Below are positions 26,432-34,874 of a DNA stretch of 64,000 nucleotides, one piece after another (the stretch's first letter is position 1; every line of letters begins with the position of its first letter). The notes below the pieces were generated by a model that saw only the letters and a program-made list of their open reading frames with translations, searched no databases and had not been told where the DNA came from. The DNA is from UBA12191 sp009937185. Lineage in GTDB: Bacteria > Planctomycetota > UBA8108 > UBA1146. Position numbers and translations under genes: made by a program. Location of the stretch: assembly GCA_938075155.1 (NCBI GenBank), contig CALJGL010000007.1:1-64000 (forward strand), given 5' to 3'.

Positions 26432-27264
26432 CCTGCCACCGCCGACCCTGAAGAAATCAACAGTTGTTGAACAACAAGACTCCAGCCGTCAACGAGAACA
26501 AAAACCAAAATCTTGAATGGCAGCGAAACAAGAATGGGTGGCAACATGAACATTCCCATAGATACGAGAATGGCAGACACCACCAGATCGATGATCAAGA
26601 ATGGGATGAATATCATCACTCCCATCTCGAATGCTCTTTTCAACTCACTTAATACAAATGCAGGAACCACTACCGTCGCTGGCAATGCATCTACGAAATT
26701 CTTCGTGATGATTCCGTTACCATCGTAAAGCGTAGCGAACTTTTGTGGAGCTCCGACTTTTGCCATCAGAAGTAGATCTGATTCATAAATTGCAGGATAC
26801 ATAAACTCCCGCATTCGCGTCTCTGCGTAGGCCATCGTTTGTTGGCCATCTGGGACAACCCCCGTTACAGGGGAAGGTACTTGTTCGGAGTAGGGCTGAA
26901 TCGCATTTGTGTAAATATCATTCCAGGTGGGCCCCATCACAGCCATCGTCAACAACAACGACAAGCCTACGAGTACCGTATTTGGCGGAGCATCTTGTGT
27001 ACCGATCGCACGCCTGACGAATCCTAGAACTACAATGATCCTCGTAAAACTCGTCGTCAGCAGAAGCAAAGCGGGAGCAATGGCAACGACTGTTGTTACC
27101 AGTAACAAACGCAATGATACTCCGACATTCTCAGGCTCTCCCCCGAGAACACGATCTACGATATCAGTTGTAGCTTCTCCAGCATGTACGATCGGTGCAT
27201 TGATCACCAAAATGATCAATGTAGACAACATGCAGAGAAGGATTCGCCTTTTAAGATTCATCAA
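26428..27264 (-). CDS. fliP: FliP, flagellar export gate subunit
   Basis: A 278-residue protein with an N-terminal signal peptide (MMNLKRRILLCMLSTLIILV, then NAPIVHAGEA), as is common for FliP. The family motifs LLLTTSFTRIIVVLGFVRRAIGTQ and FIPFLIIDLVVSAILVSMGM are present, with the periplasmic segment between. FliP forms the pentameric core of the export channel. Its start overlaps the fliO stop by four bases. Confidence 0.94.
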   Translation of the reverse strand: MMNLKRRILLCMLSTLIILVINAPIVHAGEATTDIVDRVLGGEPENVGVSLRLLLVTTVVAIAPALLLLTTSFTRIIVVLGFVRRAIGTQDAPPNTVLVGLSLLLTMAVMGPTWNDIYTNAIQPYSEQVPSPVTGVVPDGQQTMAYAETRMREFMYPAIYESDLLLMAKVGAPQKFATLYDGNGIITKNFVDALPATVVVPAFVLSELKRAFEMGVMIFIPFLIIDLVVSAILVSMGMFMLPPILVSLPFKILVFVLVDGWSLVVQQLLISSGSAVAG

Positions 27265-27878
27265 CTTCGTACTTCTTCTTCCACCCGATCACCGTAGCCA
27301 TCGAGACGATCTCTGAGCCATTGGATTTCATCCCGTACGTCCGAATCGTTCTCATCTGAATCTGATTGCTCAGGAAACGCTTCGCTCTGTGTCTCTACGT
27401 GAACGCGCTCGATCTCTCTCGAAAAATCAGTCCCATAACTGAGGGCTTGTACCTCTTCGGGATCAGAAATCTCGGTTAACAAATCAACTCTATTGGAAGA
27501 CTGAGCAACCACGAGGACACGATCTCCGACTCGGAACACAACAAGGTTTTGACGATTACCAATCGCCAATCGAGTCAGCACCTTCATCCGAGCGTCAGTA
27601 CCAGGAATGACACCAGGGAAAAACTTTCTCGCCAGAAGTACAACACCGACACTGATTCCAGAAATTATCAGAATGAACCCGATGGCTTCGAGAAGCCCCT
27701 CGAGCGAAGCCGGATTTACTCCTACATTTTCTCCAACAATGCCGCCATTAAAGGTACGTGTATCAGGCTGCGTGCCTGATTCTCCACCAAATGGGATCTG
27801 TTGTGCCATGAGATTCCCAGTGCACAGAAATGCGACAAGCAACACTGCCACGACTGATCTGATTCCCCTGTTTTTCAT
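27261..27878 (-). CDS. fliO: FliO-like flagellar assembly protein
   Basis: A 205-residue protein with an N-terminal signal-like segment (residues 6-23), a membrane helix (GLLEAIGFILIISGISVGVVLLARKF) and the FliO domain signature VLTRLAIGNRQNLVVFRVGDRVLVV. FliO helps FliP assemble into the export gate. The ATG at 27878 is chosen because GAGGA lies close upstream and begins the signal peptide; the frame is open 34 codons earlier. The C-terminal tail is acidic and charged. Its place directly before fliP supports the assignment. Confidence 0.8.
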   Translation of the reverse strand: MKNRGIRSVVAVLLVAFLCTGNLMAQQIPFGGESGTQPDTRTFNGGIVGENVGVNPASLEGLLEAIGFILIISGISVGVVLLARKFFPGVIPGTDARMKVLTRLAIGNRQNLVVFRVGDRVLVVAQSSNRVDLLTEISDPEEVQALSYGTDFSREIERVHVETQSEAFPEQSDSDENDSDVRDEIQWLRDRLDGYGDRVEEEVRS

Positions 27879-27934
27879 TTCCTCGACTCCATTTCCCCTA
27901 CTCAACACTGCTTCGATTGTTGCTCCAACAATTC

Positions 27935-28396
27935 TCAAAAAATGTCCCTGCTTGCGTTTCTTCCTGAAAATCTTTGACAAGAATCGCCATCTATTTGTCG
28001 CTGCTCTTCAAGGACTTGTTCTTTTATTTCTCTCTCAACTCTTTGATCTCTCAGCAACTCAACAGACCCATGAATTCCAAAGGCTGCTTTCACTTCGTTC
28101 ATCGCTTGCTCTACGTGTTCCTGAAGACCCGTTACTTCTCGAGACAACTGGGTTAACTCTTTACGCACTCGGGAGAGATATCTGCCATAAAGGATTAAGA
28201 CGTCATCTCCCTGATCCGTCAGGTCTGAACCTCGAAGCTCATTCGTAACTCTTCGCTGTTCTTCCTTCTTCTCGTCTAGTTTTTTAATGCCTATCTCTAG
28301 GCCTGCTTTTTTTTCGCTGAGAGCATTAATGGCTTTATCTAATTTTTTTTTCTTTAGAGATAAAAGCGTGCTCAATCTGTCTGAAGATGATTTCAT
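27935..28396 (-). CDS. fliJ: FliJ-like coiled-coil export protein
   Basis: A 153-residue, almost fully helical protein with lysine/glutamate heptads (KKKKLDKAINALSEKKAG; EKKEEQRRVTNEL), matching FliJ in length and character. FliJ connects the FliI ATPase ring to FlhA and helps couple export to proton flow. FliJ sequences vary strongly, so the call rests mainly on the coiled coil and its place directly after fliI, whose stop its start overlaps (ATGA). Confidence 0.7.
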   Translation of the reverse strand: MKSSSDRLSTLLSLKKKKLDKAINALSEKKAGLEIGIKKLDEKKEEQRRVTNELRGSDLTDQGDDVLILYGRYLSRVRKELTQLSREVTGLQEHVEQAMNEVKAAFGIHGSVELLRDQRVEREIKEQVLEEQRQIDGDSCQRFSGRNASRDIF

Positions 28397-29718
28397 AGCG
28401 TGCTCTCCGAACTATCTTCCGCGACAAGCGCCTCAAGTGCGGATACCGTGACATGGAAATCAGACTTTTCCTCGGGTGTCTGTTTGAGAAAACTCTCAAT
28501 CAATGGTCGAAGTTCTACCGACCTGTCAGATCGAAGATCATGTCCCTTTTTGTAAGCACCCAGACGAATCATGTCTTCAATCTCAGAGTAAACAGAAATT
28601 GAAGCGGTCATGGCACGTGCAGCCTTTAAGTGTTCTTCAGTTGTCACTGCTGGCATGGTTCTGCTTCGACTTGCACACGGATCTATAGGTGGGAACCAGC
28701 CCTTACTGGCGAGATCTCTTGAAAGCCATATTTGGCCATCTAGGATTCCTCTCACCGCATCTCCAATAGGATCATTTTGATCGTCTGCCTCTACCAAGAC
28801 TGAGTAGAACGCAGTGATACTGCCAACAGTTCCAGGCCCTGTTCTCTCCAACAATTTTGGAAGCATGGCAAAAACACTGGGTGTGTAGCCTTTTGTAGTT
28901 GGAGGTTCTCCTGCACTGAGCCCTACTTCTCTTTGAGCGAGGGCAACTCTGGTCAGAGAGTCGACCATGAGAAGGACATCTTTTCGCTGATCCCTAAACC
29001 ACTCCGCAATCGCTGTTGCGACTCTTGCGGCACGCAAGCGTAATACGGCAGCCTCATCACTGGTTGCAACGACCACGACGCTGTTGGCAAGGCCTTCTGG
29101 CCCAAGATCACGTTCTACAAATTCACGAACTTCTCTTCCTCGTTCACCAATTAATGCAATCACTCGAATAGGAAGCTCGGTATTTCTGGCAATCATTCCC
29201 AGCAATGTTGATTTCCCAACACCACTTCCCGAAAAGATTCCCATTCTCTGACCCCTACCGGCGGTCAAGACTCCATCGATCGCTCTCACACCTGTCGCCA
29301 CTGAATCCTCAATGAGTTGCCGCTTCAGGGCATGAATAGGCTCGTTATTGATAGGAACCCGTACGGTTCCTGGAATTGGACCGAGACCGTCGATGGGGTT
29401 CCCCCGCGCATCGATTACCCGACCCAACAAATGCTGAGATACCGGAATGTTTGGGACTTCTCCATCATGAACAACTACGTCCCGAGGCCCGATGCCGTCG
29501 ATTCCCGACTCTGGCAAGATGTGAGTTCTATCACCGGAGAAACCGACAACTTCAGCGAGCACTTTCTCGCCCGATCGCATTTCTATCGTGCACTCTGCAC
29601 CCACTGGCAGTGACAGCCCCTCTGCCTCAACGAGGACACCTGTCACGGCAACAACTCTTCCCTGTACTCTAACAAGATTGTTTGAGTCTAGAGATTCCAG
29701 TGCAGAGATCAGGCTCAT
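28393..29718 (-). CDS. fliI: FliI, flagellar export ATPase
   Basis: A 441-residue ATPase related to the F1 beta subunit, of normal FliI length. Walker A is GSGVGKS (164-170) and DVLLMVDSLTRVALAQREVGLSAGEPP holds the Walker B region and the FliI-specific loop. The C-terminal helices include GAYKKGHD. It energises unloading of export substrates. Start set at MSLIS, overlapping the fliH stop as ATGA; a further 33 codons upstream are open but lie inside fliH. Confidence 0.95.
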   Translation of the reverse strand: MSLISALESLDSNNLVRVQGRVVAVTGVLVEAEGLSLPVGAECTIEMRSGEKVLAEVVGFSGDRTHILPESGIDGIGPRDVVVHDGEVPNIPVSQHLLGRVIDARGNPIDGLGPIPGTVRVPINNEPIHALKRQLIEDSVATGVRAIDGVLTAGRGQRMGIFSGSGVGKSTLLGMIARNTELPIRVIALIGERGREVREFVERDLGPEGLANSVVVVATSDEAAVLRLRAARVATAIAEWFRDQRKDVLLMVDSLTRVALAQREVGLSAGEPPTTKGYTPSVFAMLPKLLERTGPGTVGSITAFYSVLVEADDQNDPIGDAVRGILDGQIWLSRDLASKGWFPPIDPCASRSRTMPAVTTEEHLKAARAMTASISVYSEIEDMIRLGAYKKGHDLRSDRSVELRPLIESFLKQTPEEKSDFHVTVSALEALVAEDSSESTL

Positions 29719-30524
29719 CCAGCCACCTGAGAATTCTTCACCAGTGCAGATTCGATAAGGTCCAGTTGCGTGTCGATACTCATATCGACAAAACCGGTTT
29801 CGCTTCGAACTCTGCAACCGCCTCTGCGGATTGAATCTTCACCTACGACTTCAGCAGCTTCAGCACCCTTAATTTTTCTATTCAAGTCCGGAAGGAATTG
29901 AACAACAAGTGCAAGGTCTGCCGGGTGGACTTCGATTCTAAGCTGTCGCTGGTCAGAGATTCTCTGAACAGCAATATCAATGTTTTCAATGACCAGATTT
30001 GGCAACTCAGGAAGTTCTCTTCGTAGAATTCGTTCTGCGATTCCACGAGACAGCGCGACCGTATCTCGGCGCATTTCGCCCACAGTTTCGTGCCAGCAAC
30101 GTTCAAAATCTTCAATACACCGTTCCAAAAGACCTGGGAACTTTTCACAAGCAGACTCAAGGAGGCCTCTCGCTAATAACTCAGCTTTTTCTTGAGCAAG
30201 ACGACGACTCTCTTCGAGACCTCTTTGACGGCCTTCTTCTATTCCATTTTTCAAGCCCTGCTCGTAACCATCCTTCATCGCTCGCTGTCTCAACTCATCC
30301 AAATCTTTGGTGGCAGAGATTTTCGATTCCTGAATCTCTTTAGTCACCATTTCGTATTTTGCTGAAAGTTCGGCCTTCAGTTTTTTCCGGCGCTCTTCAC
30401 CTTCTGTGACCAACCTCTCCCTGAGGTCGCCATAGGCTTCACGAAGAGCTTCGAGCTCCATACGAGCCTCGATGATTTCTTCCATGCGTTCCTCCGTCCC
30501 AGGTCCAGATCGATCAATGGTCAT
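29715..30524 (-). CDS. fliH: FliH-like flagellar export regulator
   Basis: A 269-residue protein, long charged coiled coil first (MELEALREAYGDLRERLV; KEIQESKISATKDL), then a C-terminal domain reading DTVALSRGIAERILRREL ... HPADLALVVQFLPDLN ... GGCRVRSETGFVDMSIDTQLD, which is the FliH/V-ATPase E-like fold. FliH dimers bind FliI and tether it to the rotor. It starts one base after fliF ends, leaving no space for fliG, which usually sits between them. Confidence 0.85.
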   Translation of the reverse strand: MTIDRSGPGTEERMEEIIEARMELEALREAYGDLRERLVTEGEERRKKLKAELSAKYEMVTKEIQESKISATKDLDELRQRAMKDGYEQGLKNGIEEGRQRGLEESRRLAQEKAELLARGLLESACEKFPGLLERCIEDFERCWHETVGEMRRDTVALSRGIAERILRRELPELPNLVIENIDIAVQRISDQRQLRIEVHPADLALVVQFLPDLNRKIKGAEAAEVVGEDSIRRGGCRVRSETGFVDMSIDTQLDLIESALVKNSQVAG

Positions 30525-30525
30525 T

Positions 30526-32463
30526 TCAGGAAACCTCTCCTGAGTTATTGCTACTGCGATTCTTTTTGATCAGGTCAGCGAGGGCAGGATTCGTCGAACG
30601 AATATCTTCCATGATTCGATCATCAATCTCGGGTCGTGTTTCTACTGTCGTGACGAGAACCGGAGATTCTGATTCGACAAAAGAAGCGGCACTTAATAAC
30701 TCAAATGCTGCAAAAGCATCCTCGATGTCATCTTCGCCAATTCTTGTTTCAATTTTGTCTACGAGAGAAAAGAGAACTTCACATTCCGATTCCTCAAGTT
30801 CTTGAAAGATTTCTTGACGACTTTCCGCTAGATCAAAAATCATCAACGCCAAAACACCTGTACCTGGAAGCTCGTCGATGTTCTTTGCAATCGCCTTCAG
30901 AATTTCAATGCGCTCGAAGAACGATTTTTTCAATATCTGCTGAATCACTGGGGGTTCTTCATCAGAGCTCAGTTGGCTTACGAAACCGGCGAAGCTTCCA
31001 GACGAAGAGAAATCGTCTTTTTCAATGTACCCACCGTGAAATCCTGCAACTGAGAATCGTTTTTCTTTATTCTTGGGTCCTTCTCTAAACATCAAAACGA
31101 CCATGAGAATTGAGAAAACTGTGAAAAAGAATATTGTTGAGTTCTTATTATTTTCGACCGGAACGGTAGCAGCGAAATTCGTATCAGCAAATTGGAACGA
31201 AGAGCCTACCCATTTCCCTTGTGCACCGATCAGATTGACCGGGATCAACTTCGCTGTCACATGAGCGGATTCAGCAAACGTTGCATTCAAGTGCTCTTCC
31301 AAGTTCACCGAGATATCCTGCATTACAGACTGAAAACTATCTGCATGAGGCACTGCTATGACAGGGCTAAAGCTCAAGGGGTCATCGTATTGACCAGGAT
31401 CCAAAATCGATTTGGTGATTTCTCTATCGACAAAAACGGTGACTGCGATATCACCCATTTGCCGATTTCTTTGATTCACCAGTTGAGCTTTTGCATTCTG
31501 AATCGACTGACGATTGACAACCGATGGGGGCAAAGGTCCTGTTACTGGAGCAAAATTAATGATGGCATCTCGAATATTCAAGATACCCGGCTCCAACGTA
31601 ATGGCTGATTCGACGCTCGTTGATTCGATTTCGGAGTATCCAATATCAACTTGGACTTTAAAATTCTCCGGCTCAAGAATCTGCCCCATGTACCTAGATA
31701 CCTGGTCAGTGATCAACTTCGACTTTTCTTGAATATCAGCACTCGTAGGAGTGTTTATCGCTATGTCGTATGACCGGCCTACGGTGTCGAATATGTCAAT
31801 GTTTCGCTCTGAAACATCAAACGCAACACTGATGAGTTTAGATATCGCTTTAGTGATGTTGCTAGATAGCCCTAGTGATTGGGCTTCCGAATCTAGGGTC
31901 AAGGTCACATTTACGCGACTAACGGCTTGCGACATCCCTATGCCTTGCTTCCCAATGGACTTTCTATTGGGAACAATGTTGACCGCGGCGATGCCTTCAA
32001 ACTGGGAAACATCTTGCTCTGTTTCCAGAACAATCTCTTTTATCCCTGTTACTTTTCGGGTTCTCTGAGGGAGAAAAAAGTTATTCAATGGCGGTAGTAT
32101 TTTGGCAGTATCCACAGCTTCTTTTTCGCGTGGGACATACTGATCCAGAATACTTAAGACTGCAGCGACGTCCTTTTGACGTACTTGCAACACTCCATCT
32201 TTGTTGTACTTGTATTCAATGCTGTCGTTCGAAATTTCCGAAATGACTTTTTCATGCGACGCATCACTCGCTCTCGCTTCATTCACATCAATCCAGGTTC
32301 CGGAAGAAGTGCCTCCGAAAATGTTGTAGGCGAGAAAGAATATAAACAGGCTGAAAATCAATTTTCCGCCCTGTCCCAAGTCTTCCCACATTTTCGTGAA
32401 TTCATTGGTCTTCTCTGCCGTTGGCTGAGACTGACGACCTGATTCACTGTTCCGCTGTTCCAT
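30526..32463 (-). CDS. fliF: FliF-like MS-ring protein with an extended C-terminus
   Basis: A divergent 645-residue FliF, the membrane ring on which the flagellum is built. There is one membrane helix near 34-50, a YscJ/FliF periplasmic region (SRVNVTLTLDSEAQSLG around 182-198), and a second helix at 441-459. Ordinary FliF proteins end some 80 residues after this helix in a FliG-binding segment; here about 185 follow. Residues 535-590 (VLALMIFDL ... IFQELEESECEVLFSLVDKI ... FAAFELL) have the helix pattern of a FliG N-terminal domain, which is an inference. First gene of the operon; GAGG lies 7 bases before the ATG. Confidence 0.8.
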   Translation of the reverse strand: MEQRNSESGRQSQPTAEKTNEFTKMWEDLGQGGKLIFSLFIFFLAYNIFGGTSSGTWIDVNEARASDASHEKVISEISNDSIEYKYNKDGVLQVRQKDVAAVLSILDQYVPREKEAVDTAKILPPLNNFFLPQRTRKVTGIKEIVLETEQDVSQFEGIAAVNIVPNRKSIGKQGIGMSQAVSRVNVTLTLDSEAQSLGLSSNITKAISKLISVAFDVSERNIDIFDTVGRSYDIAINTPTSADIQEKSKLITDQVSRYMGQILEPENFKVQVDIGYSEIESTSVESAITLEPGILNIRDAIINFAPVTGPLPPSVVNRQSIQNAKAQLVNQRNRQMGDIAVTVFVDREITKSILDPGQYDDPLSFSPVIAVPHADSFQSVMQDISVNLEEHLNATFAESAHVTAKLIPVNLIGAQGKWVGSSFQFADTNFAATVPVENNKNSTIFFFTVFSILMVVLMFREGPKNKEKRFSVAGFHGGYIEKDDFSSSGSFAGFVSQLSSDEEPPVIQQILKKSFFERIEILKAIAKNIDELPGTGVLALMIFDLAESRQEIFQELEESECEVLFSLVDKIETRIGEDDIEDAFAAFELLSAASFVESESPVLVTTVETRPEIDDRIMEDIRSTNPALADLIKKNRSSNNSGEVS

Positions 32464-32772
32464 CCCGATCCTCTTTCCCGATCATGCTCCTCCGAAGAAG
32501 GAGACTGTCCCCCTGAATGCTTTTTTCTCAAATAAAGAAAAGGGGCCCAGTTCTCTATGCAGTTCTCATGCCAAGGTCGAAAGATTCGCTCTTGGTACTT
32601 TGAACCCGAACTGTCCTTACTTTCCTCCTCGTTGTGTTCACGTTCAGACAATCCTGATGCCCTGACATGACACAACCTTGCTCGGAAACGCACATCGAGT
32701 GCTCTTCCCTGTGAAAGGGTGACATATAGTTTATAAAGTGTAAAGTGCAATAGCGGAGAAGTTGTTCCGGTA
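32464..32772. other. Divergent promoter region between fliF and the CNNM gene
   Basis: This 309-base gap has no credible small gene. It holds a sigma-54-like site facing fliF (listed separately). On the plus strand an AT-rich stretch (TATAGTTTATAAAG, 32725-32738) may contain a -10 element for the CNNM gene, but no matching -35 is clear. Confidence 0.5.
32558..32573 (-). promoter_or_regulatory. Sigma-54-like promoter for the flagellar operon
   Basis: Read on the minus strand, TGGCATGAGAACTGCA carries the invariant GG and GC exactly 10 bases apart and matches the consensus TGGCACG-N4-TTGCW at all but two defined positions. It would start transcription near 32547, about 84 bases before fliF. 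Sigma-54 control of early and middle flagellar operons is common; rpoN and its activator are not in the window. Confidence 0.65.
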
Positions 32773-33945
32773 ATGTCTTTTGCCCACATGCTGGCGAGTT
32801 CTCATCGCCCCGAGCCCGGAATTGGGTATCCTGAATTGCTCTCTCAGATTGAAAATTGGAGACCCGTGACCCTACTTTTGGTCGTCATTTCATTAACGCT
32901 GTCGATTTCTTTTCTGTGTTCTCTTCTTGAGGCCGTTCTGCTGTCGGTCTCTTTAGCCAGTCTCGAAGAGAGACGGGAGTCGAGCCGTGGAGTCTCTCTG
33001 CTCTACATATTGAAGAAGGAGCGCTTGGAAGACGCGTTGGGTGCTATTTTGATACTCAACACCATTTCACACACGACTGGTGCTTCTTATGCCGGGTATC
33101 TGGTGGGTCAGTCCTACCCCACTTGGGTAGGTTTTTTCTCGGCGATTCTGACCTTTTTGATTCTGACCACTTCTGAAATCATTCCGAAAACCTTGGGGGC
33201 GATTCACTCCCGCAAATTATCCTCATTGGTCGGTTACATCCTTCAACTTATGACGTTTTTACTCAAGCCGGTTCTCGCCTTCACCGGCAAGATGACTCGT
33301 TTCTTTGGTGGAAGTGGCGGAGAGATCGTCTCCAGAGGTGAAGTCGAAGCCATGATCGACATGGCCGGAAATGAAGGCACCCTCGCCAGCCATGAAAAGG
33401 CTCTCTATCGCAACATATTGCGTCTCGACGAGATTCGGGTGGGCGACGTGATGACCCCCAGAACTGTCATGGTCGACCTCTGGGAAAACTCGACAATGCA
33501 AGACCTGATCGCTGAAAACAAAAGGGGTAAACTTCCCAGCAGAATCCCGATTTACGGTTCAACTCGTGATGGGATTACCGGTTACATTCTTCTGCGAGAA
33601 GTCCTCACAGCAGCCCTCGATAAAACTCAACACAAGATCCCACTCACTGAGTTTCGCCGGGAAGTCCGGTTTGTTCCAGAAGTGGCCACCTTGAGACAAG
33701 CTCTCCATGATCTCACCAGCGGTAAAGATCCTATCGCTATGGTGGCAGATGAGCACGGGGGCACATGTGGGCTGATCTCCACAGAGGACCTGTTTGAGAC
33801 AATTCTCGGTATCGAAGTTGTAGATGAACTGGACCAGGTCACAGATCTAAGAGACATTGCCAAAACTCTGAGAGAGAAAAGGATCGATCGCCTTAAAGGC
33901 GAAAGAAGTTTTCGGGCTCAAGGCAATGACAATGGTGAAAAGTAA
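32773..33945 (+). CDS. CNNM/HlyC-type membrane protein with CBS domains
   Basis: A 390-residue protein made of a DUF21/CNNM membrane domain (about 30-185; TTSEIIPKTLGAIHSRKLS is the family's hallmark) and a CBS-domain pair (about 215-345, opening with RVGDVMTPRTVMVDLWENS). Such proteins are linked to magnesium or cobalt efflux and respond to nucleotides through the CBS pair. The usual C-terminal CorC/HlyC domain is missing: the protein ends soon after the second CBS domain. It is divergent from the flagellar operon and followed by a tRNA gene. Confidence 0.82.
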   Translation: MSFAHMLASSHRPEPGIGYPELLSQIENWRPVTLLLVVISLTLSISFLCSLLEAVLLSVSLASLEERRESSRGVSLLYILKKERLEDALGAILILNTISHTTGASYAGYLVGQSYPTWVGFFSAILTFLILTTSEIIPKTLGAIHSRKLSSLVGYILQLMTFLLKPVLAFTGKMTRFFGGSGGEIVSRGEVEAMIDMAGNEGTLASHEKALYRNILRLDEIRVGDVMTPRTVMVDLWENSTMQDLIAENKRGKLPSRIPIYGSTRDGITGYILLREVLTAALDKTQHKIPLTEFRREVRFVPEVATLRQALHDLTSGKDPIAMVADEHGGTCGLISTEDLFETILGIEVVDELDQVTDLRDIAKTLREKRIDRLKGERSFRAQGNDNGEK

Positions 33946-33989
33946 CGAGACATACAGTACCCTGAGTCTCCGAAACAGAAGCACAATGT

Positions 33990-34079
33990 GGTGGGGTGGC
34001 AGAGTGGTCGATTGCGCTGGTTTTGAAAACCAGTGGGGTGTAACAGCTCCCGTGGGTTCGAATCCCACCCCCACCGCCA
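33990..34079 (+). tRNA. tRNA-Ser (anticodon UGA)
   Basis: A 90-base gene with encoded CCA. Acceptor GGTGGGG pairs with CCCCACC; the anticodon arm CTGGT-TTTGAAA-ACCAG gives UGA; there is a long variable arm as in class II tRNAs, and the T arm is GTGGG-TTCGAAT-CCCAC. Discriminator G fits serine. It reads UCA and related serine codons. Confidence 0.96.
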
Positions 34080-34103
34080 ACTCATGACCTCTAGGGGGTA
34101 TCG

Positions 34104-34784
34104 ATGAAGACTGCTGCGATCACAGGTACTTTAGCCCTGATCACTTGTGCAGCTTTCATGATTCTAGGTGATTCAAGAATCTCATCCCGCCTAAACACCG
34201 TGGAAGAAGAACACAAGAATACGTTGTTGCTTCTCAAGTCGACGGTGACAGACGTCCAGTCGATAGACACCAGAGTCCAAAGCAATACCGATACGAGTCT
34301 CAAAAACCAGCAACAGATTCTCTCCACTCAACAAGAGCATCAAGAACTGGAAGAGACAGTTACTGAATTGGAATCTTCCCATCAGGAAATAACTTCACGT
34401 GTCGAAACGGTTTCTCAAGAACTATCGACACAGTTGGAAGATCTCGCTCAACAAAAAAACCTCTTAGAGGGCCAACTTTCCAAGCTAGAAGAAAGTCACT
34501 CTGCGGAATTTTCGAAACTCAAGGAAGAGTTTGAAGCCCTGAAAAGTGAAATGGATTCCGTCTCTCAGTCGCTACAATCGAAACGCAAAGAACATGAAGT
34601 AGCGATGAGTGCACGTATGAGAGATTTGGAACAGCAACTCAAATCTGCCCATGAAGATCGTGTGGATATGGTAGTCCGCCAAGGGCAGATGCAAAAACTC
34701 CTAGAAGACCTCATTCGTTCACAAGAGGACCTCCAATATGAGCTCGAAAGATTGAAACCTTTACCGATTCCAGAGTCACGATAA
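34104..34784 (+). CDS. Membrane-anchored coiled-coil protein of unknown function
   Basis: A 226-residue protein with a single hydrophobic N-terminal segment (residues 5-22), which is either an anchor or a signal peptide, followed by an almost unbroken coiled coil (residues 32-215, rich in E, Q, S and L heptads). It ends in a short proline tail (LKPLPIPESR). No enzyme motif is visible. It starts 24 bases after tRNA-Ser and may be co-transcribed with it, with metH 90 bases downstream. It could be a structural or scaffold protein; no function is assigned. Confidence 0.65.
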   Translation: MKTAAITGTLALITCAAFMILGDSRISSRLNTVEEEHKNTLLLLKSTVTDVQSIDTRVQSNTDTSLKNQQQILSTQQEHQELEETVTELESSHQEITSRVETVSQELSTQLEDLAQQKNLLEGQLSKLEESHSAEFSKLKEEFEALKSEMDSVSQSLQSKRKEHEVAMSARMRDLEQQLKSAHEDRVDMVVRQGQMQKLLEDLIRSQEDLQYELERLKPLPIPESR

Positions 34785-34874
34785 GGCCAGATTATTGGCG
34801 GGAACACTATCCCCTAACCCCCTTCACTCTTATATTCAGACTATCCCGATTAAACTGATTCAGGAGTACCCTCG

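Noticed and set aside
30520..30530. A small or frameshifted fliG between fliF and fliH
   Set aside because: Only one base separates the two genes.
34785..34874. Cobalamin riboswitch ahead of metH
   Set aside because: The 90-base leader is too short for a full B12 riboswitch, and the B12-box-like core was not seen.
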